A stretch of DNA of 64,000 bases from Diadema setosum (lineage: Eukaryota > Echinodermata > Echinoidea > Diadematoida > Diadematidae). Below the pieces are notes generated by a model. The model saw only the letters and a list, made by a program, of their open reading frames with translations. It was not told where the DNA came from and did not search any database. Position 1 is the stretch's first letter. Each line of letters begins with the position of its first letter. Both the position numbers and the translations under genes were made by a program. Where the stretch lies: the NCBI GenBank assembly GCA_033980235.1, contig CM067059.1, forward strand, positions 9,741,809-9,805,808, read 5' to 3'. Below, piece by piece: positions 57,591 through 64,000 of this stretch.

Positions 57591-57698
57591 ATGGCATCTT
57601 TGAAGGAAACAGTGGCGATGTATCAAAGTTTGAACAAAGAATGGAAGAAGAAATCTCCAGATTTAGCAAAATGTGGCGATATTCTCAGTAAGCTGAAA
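57591..57698 (+). CDS. PSMD8: PSMD8 exon 1
   Basis: 36 codons, [14 protein letters not shown] and [20 protein letters not shown], ending LK|GTGAGT in phase 0. It matches the PSMD8 N-terminal core. The long disordered N-terminal extension of some vertebrate isoforms is absent from this start. Confidence 0.95.
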
Positions 57699-60600
57699 GT
57701 GAGTATATCATATGCAAGCATTTTATACCCCTCTCTCTCTTTGTCTGATTGTTTATATGCGATAATAGTTGGTGTTGTGAAAAGCTGACTCACTGTTTCC
57801 CGTAGTCCCATGTACTTTAAAATTTGTGTGAAACGACAGATCGATCGCTGGTAAGAATCTAGATTTAGAGCTCTATCTAACGTTAGGCCATCATTATCAT
57901 GATGAATTGATAGCATTGATTGATAAGCAGAGTGATAAGCTGGTCTAAATTCTATTTTCTGATACTTGAAGCTTGTCAGAGATATGCAAGATTTGTTGTT
58001 ATTTGTAAAGAACACAGGAAATACCCTACTTGTCTAAATAGCCTAGGGCTAGGGGCCTAACCCTTCAATTACAAAGTTGGCAAATCAGTCTAACTGTTAC
58101 GTTAGAGACGGTATTGACCGACAAGTCTGTCTAATTCCGGGAAAAACTTCTCATTTATAATAATGACATTTGCTGGGTCAGTTTTTCGCTTCTTAGACAG
58201 ACACCATTGATACATACTCCATTGCGACAGTTTCCACCGTTCTGTCTGAAACGCAACTTTGACCCAGTTCCCCCCGCATAAAAATGGTTATTATTTTTTC
58301 CAGCTTGGTTTTCAAACCAATATGGAAAAAATATATAGGGCCTACAAGATTAATCAGTAAACATTTCGACTCACCTCTTCCACTGTTTCCTCCTGTTTTC
58401 TGGATGTTTCCTCCACTTCTTTGCAGTGCTCCCCAATTCATCGCTGCCTTTGTTTGAAAAATGACCGCACGAACGTCTATGGCAAGCCAAATGCTCATTC
58501 ACAATATTACGAAGTTAAATTTAGTGCTCGAACAACTTACTAGTACTTTAGTCAATAAACGTATGTGTACCGCTATAGTGATTGTATGGAGCATTTGGCT
58601 TGCCAGAGACGTTCGTGCGCTCATTTTTCAAACGAAGGCAGCGATGAATTGGGGAGCGCTGCAAAGAAGTGGAGAAAATGATAAGTTTTCCGCGGAATTA
58701 GACAGACTTGTCGGTCAAGAGACGGTAGATTCTAGGTCTCTATGATCATGATGATTGGTACAGTAGATCTAAATTCATTCTGTAATTTAATAATTTAGTA
58801 GTGTTTATTAGTGTGAAATCTAACAATAGAATTATAATTGTTCAGTTCAATGTAAATGAAGGACTGTTTTCTAACCGAACAAAAACTTGGATACCAGGTA
58901 CCCTATAGTATGGGGTGTCCAAGTTTTAATACGTTGGGGAAAATCCTTCACTTACATTGAACTGAACATGCAACTACAGAAATTAGTATCATTCATTGGG
59001 AAGCTTCATGTTTCTAAATAGACAGAAGAATCTGTCTGTGTGGAGGAGCTTTTTATCTGTTTTTTTGTTTGTTTGTTTTTTACATTTATGGCTCTCCTCT
59101 GTATAAGAGGATTCCATAAAGCCAGATGCAGTCTTCGCTGAACATATTCCCGACAAGATACAGACCGATCTTTTGGTCAATGTTTTTGTCGTCTCCAATC
59201 TTCAGAATGACCAACCTAATGTATTTGTAGACCCTATGCAAGTTTTAGTACTTTCCTCTGCAAAGTTCAATACCCAAATGATGAGTAATATCTATTCTAT
59301 TTTAAAAGAAAAAGAACACACACTCTTTTTATCTATTTTTTCCATATGCATTCCACTGGAAAGATTATCGAAAAAAGAAGCACAAGGTCTAAGGATGCTT
59401 AAATCATCTATTTCAGGTCTTTGAATTTTACCAAGATATGCAATCTTTATTATTATTTGTAATTTATCTCTGCAAATTTCAATAGCCAAACAGTGATTAG
59501 TGACTTCTTTCCAACTTAGTTTTTCTACTTGCAGTTACAGAAATATGGTATCACTGGAAAGCTTTGAAAAAAAAAGCACAATGGTGCTTAAATAAATCAG
59601 CTTTATCTTCAGATTTGACCAAGATTTGCCAGTTTTATTGTTATTTGTGGTACTAATTTTTTTATAGTTCCAAAGCAAAACATTGAGTAATGACTCTTTT
59701 CTGATAATACATACATGTACTAAAAAAAAAAAAATTTAAAGGGTGTGTACAGTTCTGGTCGAGGTGAGGATAAGCTTTTTATGTTTTGCGAGATATTCAG
59801 AAACCACTCTATGAGATGTCAAAGAGCATGCAATTCTAAGGGTTATCAAAAGTTTATTTGATGAAAATCGGTTTTGAAATGGCTGAGATATCCAAAAACA
59901 AGGTGAAACAAAGAGATCCTAATAAAGTTGTGGCATGTCGCCTTTTATTATTATCACTTTTTGGGATATCTCAGCCATTTGAAAACCAATTTTCATCAAA
60001 TAAACGTTGAACCCTTCTTAAAATGACATGCTCTTTCATATTTCATAAGAGGTTTCTCATTATCTCACTTAAGAATGTTCAAAACATGAATCCCCACCTC
60101 AACCAGTACTATACAGTCCCTTTAAAACTTTTTTTTTTTTTCAGTTGCAGAGTATAAATTTGGTATCCTTTCAAAGCTTGTCAGTAAAGAAATACGTACA
60201 TGTTAATTTGTATTACACCTCATTTCAAAACTCACACACAAATTCATATTTCATTTGTTGATGAAGACAAAAAGAAAATTTATCAAACTATTCATTGATT
60301 AAAAAAATTGATAGTATAAATCAAGATAGAGCAATTATTGGAAAATGTATCCAAAAAAAAAAAATGTTGATGCCCCTAACTTTGTCATTCTTTGATCTTC
60401 TGTACAACATGCAGTCTGCTCACCTTACAGCTTTTTCCAATTTCTGTCTGCAGCTGGCATTGCTGAATCTGTCATTTCTCCCAACAAGCAGCAGTCAACC
60501 CAGTCAAAAGGAACTCCTTATTGCAAGTGAGTTATGTTGGTGGTGTTGTGTTGTGTTTATTTGTTTTTGTTGTTATTGTTTGTTAGAGCAGTGATAATAC

Positions 60601-63600
60601 AACCTTTGACATAAATTGTAACAATGTATGTAGACTAGTGATGTGTTTTCTCTCCTCTGCATTAAGCAGAAAGAAGAAGTTTGAACAGCTGTAGTTTCAC
60701 AGATGGAAATATACTTCTGCATATGGATCATGATGATGTCAGTTAGTAGCCTGTTCTGTGTTTAACCTTTGCTTGCTCCTTGTACATAAGGACCATCTTC
60801 CCTGTTAAATTTTGCTGGATTTAATTTCTAATACATCATGTAAGGTTGCTGTAGATTTGAAACCCTTATCCCTGTTCAAGTTCAGTACATGTATTACATG
60901 TTCTCTAAGGCCAGGGCCCTGTTTTATCAAAAGATAACACACAGGCTGCAATATACATGTTGTACATATGATAGAAATCAACTTTATTATAAATTTTAAC
61001 TCTTCCTAAAACAGGGCCTGATCATATTGAAATTTTAGAAATTCAGACTTCAGAGTGAGCAGGTGACCTCATGACCTACAGCCTGCTGGCAACTTTTTGA
61101 TGGGAATATGGGTCAAAAATCTAACAAGCAAAACAAAACAAAGGAAACAATTATATTTACCAACTCTAGTTGAATGGAAATGTTTGGTGAAGAGGAAATG
61201 TATTATTCTGCCATCACTAGAAATGTGCAAATTGTCACTCCTGCTTGAGACTAGAAACAAACCAGGGGGTGTGTCACAGAGAATTTAAGTTTATCATAAA
61301 ACTTAAGATGAACTAAAGATTATTGTATGCCATTGGTTTCCTTGTTCACTTTTACTTTTGAAATGTTTTTAGAATTGACTTCAAATTGTTATGAAAATTT
61401 GCAGAAAAATACCTTCATCTCTAATTTCATTTTGTATATTAATGGCTGCATGAAAGTATTAAAACTTGTCATTTTAATTTTTGGAAGTAAGAATATCATT
61501 GAAGACACATACTTCATGCCATAATTTTTAGTCAAAGGATCTTAACTTGTGTATATATCCATTCTTTTATTTATCCATTATGTTTATTCTTTTCTTTATC
61601 CATTTGTTTGTTTATTTATTTATTGCTTTTAAGGCATTACACTGTATGTAATTTTTTTCTCTTCATCTTGTATTTGCGTAATACTGTGTTCTGTATTTTG
61701 CACTGAGCAACATGTAAACCACCCATCAAAAGTAAATGTTGACCTCTATTTCTTTGTGTGTGTGGCAGGAGAAGTGCTGGAAATTGGGGTCAAATGGAGT
61801 GTGAGTGTTCGGGACGTTCAGAGCTTTGAGAGATACATGGCACAACTCAAACCATACTACTTTGACTTCAGGTATGTACAGCTGACAATGCACATAAGTA
61901 CATTTGGTTTCTATATATGTTTTGTAGGGATATGGGGGATTGGAATATTGCTTAAAGATCATCGTCTTACATGTAGGAGCAAGGATGAAACTGATAATAT
62001 TCCAGAGCAAGACAATATCAGTCAGAATCAATTAAGTTGTATCATTTCTTACATTATTTATTTGGTTATTGTTACTGAGTTTTCAAGATGTGATTACTTG
62101 CCTTTTGCGTAGTAGGATTGGCTTTGTAATGTTATCAATTTAATTTTGTGTGTGGCTATTTGTAAGAGTTATGAATGTTTACTTTTATTAGAAACTGATT
62201 ATTTGTGGGTAGGGGTTTTTGTGTGGACAAATTAACATATCAAATGAGTTTTTGAGTTGAGAGCATTCCATGCACATTTAGTTGTTTTTAACAAAGTGAG
62301 GTATTCAAACTTAAACATGTTTGATATCTAAATGTTTACAGTTGTATGTATAAGTAGGCTTTTATCAGGTAAAAGTACATTGTAAAGTGGTTTGACAACT
62401 GTAACATTGAAGAAAAGCACCTTGTCAACAAAAAAAGTACTGATATTTAGGCACAGTGTGTCAGACTAGTTGATGATTTTTTAGAAAACTTTGTAGGTTG
62501 GAGTTGAAAATCAGTTTATGTTGTCTGATTACCAACCATCCATAGACAATGCATATGAGCAATATGATAGCAACATAATTTGACATTTCAATTGTTTTCT
62601 GTCATTGTTTTGTTCTGTTTGTTTTTTCAACATTCAGGGAGAGTATGCCAGACTCACCATACAGATATGAGCTGCTCGGGCTGAACCTCCTCAGGTTGCT
62701 TGCACAGAACAGATTAGCAGAATTCCACACAGTGAGTTTTCAGGCAAAGTTCTGACATATGAAGAGTTCAATGTCAATATTCAGAACCAACATTATGTTA
62801 TTATGCACCAATATTTGCTTAACAAACCCAAATATCAGAATAGAATTAAATCTTTGATTTTATTTCCTGTATCATTTAATAAGCATCTAAAGGTCATGAA
62901 AATGGAACTGCCTGAATTTGACTCCAAATTGCAAAATATTTTTGTGTTACACAGTGTGTTTATAGTCTGGAATTTGATTATCGTCGCTGATTTTGTTTAT
63001 GGCAGATGTAAATTTTTACAGCTTGGACATACAGTTTAAATTAATGATTGCATCATTCTATCTTACTTGAAAACTCTCCATAGTCAGTTGTGAAACCATA
63101 GTTACCCACTACAAGTTTTCTACAATTTATGTACAGAATGTACAGAAGTTTTGTAAAAATATGGACTGCTTTATTAAGACTGATGAGTCATTCTCGTTTG
63201 GTTTCTTTTTCTTTTTTCTCCAGGAGCTTGAATTACTACCTGCAAAGGACATACAGAGCAATATTTACATCAAACACCCTGTGTCCATGGAACAGTACCT
63301 CATGGAGGGGAGCTATAACAAGGTGGGTTTCCCATTGTAGGCATGTTCTTGCTTTCTTCATTTCCTCTCTTCAACTAATGTAAATGCTTAAGGTATCTTT
63401 CCATACTCATAAGATTGAGCAATGTGTGTTTCACATGTCAGTGCATTTTATTGGCCTTTGGTCAAAGGATGTTGAATGCAGCACTCTTACCAACCAAGTA
63501 TTCTGTAGCAAATTTAATCTCTTTCTGGGTAAGACCTTGCAATGCTCTGCCAGTGAGGACAACTTTCCCCATAGATATTGCACATACAATCCGCAATCAA

Positions 63601-63920
63601 ATGCTGTCGTCTACATGGTGACATACACTGTCCATATCCCACATTTTTGTATCATCATGTGTGTCTTCACTTCTCTTCAATCTATGATGGTCATTCCTTC
63701 CCTCTGGTCATCCCTCTCCTCTTCACGACAACAGGTGTTTCTGGCCAAGGGCAATGTTCCGGCGGACAGCTACCGCGTCTTCATGGACATCCTCCTGGAG
63801 ACGATCCAGCGGGAGATCGCCGCCTGCGTGGAGAAGGCCTACACAAAGATTTCCGTCCAAGAGGGCGCCAGACTCCTGTTCATCACCTCCCTGCCAGACG
63901 TGAAGACCTTTGCCAAAGAG
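57591..63920 (+). CDS. PSMD8: 26S proteasome non-ATPase regulatory subunit 8 (Rpn12), 3' part beyond window
   Basis: PSMD8/Rpn12 is a lid subunit of the 19S regulatory particle, needed for lid assembly and breakdown of ubiquitylated proteins in cytosol and nucleus (established). Six exons joined in phase give 221 codons. The order matches the family: [20 protein letters not shown] at residues 15-34, [64 protein letters not shown], then [20 protein letters not shown] and [20 protein letters not shown] followed by a CVEKAYTKI helix. All but the last PCI/winged-helix part is present; about 45 residues should follow past the window. The ATG at 57591 has A at -3 and G at +4. An out-of-frame ATG lies 58 bases upstream. 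Exon 6 has much higher G+C at third positions than the others. Confidence 0.95.
58104..58731. mobile_element. Large fold-back element in PSMD8 intron 1
   Basis: The outer arms are inverted: ATTGACCGACAAGTCTGTCT at left, AGACAGACTTGTCGGTCAAG at right. An inner pair of over 110 bp runs from about 58375-58497 to 58583-58685 (ACTTCTTTGCAGTGCTCCCC / GGGGAGCGCTGCAAAGAAGT; GGCAAGCCAAATGCTC / GAGCATTTGGCTTGCC). The left side carries about 230 extra bases. Because of the symmetry, both strands translate to a shared NWGALQRSG peptide. Confidence 0.8.
58840..58967. mobile_element. Short hairpin MITE in PSMD8 intron 1
   Basis: GTTCAGTTCAATGTAAATGA at left pairs with the right arm TTACATTGAACTGAAC. A second inner pair, AAACTTGGATACC and GGTGTCCAAGTTT, surrounds a CTATAG centre. 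Confidence 0.8.
59130..60200. repeat. Diverged tandem units of about 200 bp, split by a family A element
   Basis: Recurring order: TATC.CTGGAAAG, AAGCACAA.G, TTTACCAAGATATGCAATC or TTGACCAAGATTTGCCAG, TATTATTTGT, CTGCAAA.TTCAATA.CC, GAGTAAT. Two units are clear (about 59340-59530 and 59531-59735). A partial one precedes them, and another resumes after 60125 (TTGCAGAGTATAAATTTGGT). Confidence 0.6.
59736..60125. mobile_element. TTAA-type short element, family A
   Basis: 390 bp with TTAA at both ends (AAGGGTGTGTACAGTTCTGG at left, CAGTACTATACAGTCCCTT at right). It is the inverted counterpart of 4132-4522, about 55 kb away. It interrupts the tandem units of PSMD8 intron 1, so it is younger than they are. 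Confidence 0.8.
60454..60526 (+). CDS. PSMD8: PSMD8 exon 2
   Basis: 73 nt between TTTCTGTCTGCAG and GTGAGT, encoding [20 protein letters not shown] and LLIA. It matches the LNFLPT and ILAR segment of PSMD8 and ends one base into the next codon. Confidence 0.94.
60527..61768 (+). other. PSMD8 intron 2, with a small MITE
   Basis: At 60912-61020 the ends GGGCCCTGTTTTA and TAAAACAGGGCC are inverted copies bounding about 109 bp, a short MITE. The rest shows no gene or recognised repeat. Confidence 0.6.
61769..61871 (+). CDS. PSMD8: PSMD8 exon 3
   Basis: 103 nt between GTGTGGCAG and GTATGT. It encodes [20 protein letters not shown] and [24 protein letters not shown] is a signature stretch of the family. 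Confidence 0.97.
61872..62637 (+). other. PSMD8 intron 3
   Basis: A+T-rich with a clear pyrimidine tract before the acceptor. No other feature was recognised. Confidence 0.6.
62638..62731 (+). CDS. PSMD8: PSMD8 exon 4
   Basis: 94 nt between CAACATTCAG and GTGAGT. It encodes [20 protein letters not shown] and [11 protein letters not shown], matching LPES.Y...LLGLNLL and QNRVAEFHTELE of PSMD8. Confidence 0.97.
62732..63223 (+). other. PSMD8 intron 4
   Basis: Non-coding sequence ending in a strong TTTTTCTTTTTTCTCCAG acceptor. No repeat was recognised. Confidence 0.6.
63224..63322 (+). CDS. PSMD8: PSMD8 exon 5
   Basis: 99 nt, 33 codons, encoding [20 protein letters not shown] and [13 protein letters not shown]. 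It is close to the human [20 protein letters not shown] segment. Phase 0 on both sides. Confidence 0.97.
63323..63734 (+). other. PSMD8 intron 5
   Basis: Non-coding, 412 bp, with a CT-rich tract before the acceptor. The long open frame through it into exon 6 is read-through. Confidence 0.6.
63735..63920 (+). CDS. PSMD8: PSMD8 exon 6 (last in window)
   Basis: 186 nt, 62 codons, between CGACAACAG and GTGAGG. It encodes [20 protein letters not shown], then a CVEKAYTKI stretch and [10 protein letters not shown]. Third positions are mostly G or C, unlike the earlier exons. At least one more coding exon must lie beyond 64000. Confidence 0.95.
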
Positions 63921-64000
63921 GTGAGGTGCCCGCTGTACCCCACATTCTGACTTGCATTGGTGTGCATTGGCCAGTGTGTGACCAAGAGTTGTATTCTTGC

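Larger units (their letters stand above)
57699..60453 (+). other. PSMD8 intron 1
   Basis: Holds two fold-back repeats (58104-58731, 58840-58967), a set of roughly 200-bp tandem-like units (about 59130-60200) and a family A element (59736-60125). The open frames within the fold-back repeat are mirror copies of each other, not genes. Confidence 0.7.

Noticed and set aside
58193..58745. Two ORFs on opposite strands sharing the NWGALQRSG peptide
   Set aside because: The similarity comes from the inverted arms of the fold-back element, so each ORF is a mirror of the other rather than a gene family.

Overview
The window is nuclear DNA from an animal. Genes are split by many introns with GT/GC-AG borders, the DNA is A+T-rich, and it is packed with small inverted-repeat transposons and microsatellites. 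The two identifiable genes are clearly metazoan and moderately diverged from their human counterparts. The style of the repeats (GGACGG and CGACGCACGA arrays, the cctccgcc/ggcggagg and CTCACCTGAG repeat families, AGGGCCCCGTTGC hairpins, TTAA-flanked short elements) suggests a marine deuterostome, most likely an echinoderm such as a sea urchin. That taxonomic call is inference.

Two genes are solid and stand head to head. A FAM98 family gene (FAM98A-like) runs on the minus strand from 57259 down to 34150 in 11 coding exons (485 residues). PSMD8/Rpn12, a 26S proteasome lid subunit, starts at 57591 on the plus strand; six coding exons (221 codons) lie in the window and the last roughly 45 codons lie beyond it. 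Their start codons are 331 bp apart, so that spacer probably holds a bidirectional promoter. FAM98 intron 6 is a GC-AG intron, fixed by the reading frame.

The left 34 kb has no gene I can name. It holds transposon relics, a degenerate LINE reverse-transcriptase tail (24.75-25.17 kb), and a few isolated exon-like stretches (5.8, 19.4, 29.7 kb, and a GC-rich island at 27.1 kb) that may belong to unrecognised genes.

The mobile DNA is the main interest. (1) A 2.77-kb element (10171-12938) has perfect 19-bp terminal inverted repeats, a 4-bp ATAC duplication and nine exact copies of GTAACTGACGTTAC inside. (2) An 11.1-kb unit (38726-49867) in FAM98 intron 5 has TTAA-flanked ends matching a 93-bp element at 13273-13365, and carries three tandem copies of a roughly 3-kb non-coding unit. 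(3) Several families of TTAA-flanked short elements recur across the window, some nested. (4) A 1.47-kb repeat (16124-17594) carries about nine perfect DR1-type nuclear-receptor sites. (5) Several long fold-back repeats lie in introns. FAM98 would serve RNA metabolism and PSMD8 protein turnover; nothing in the sequence shows a functional link beyond the shared promoter region.
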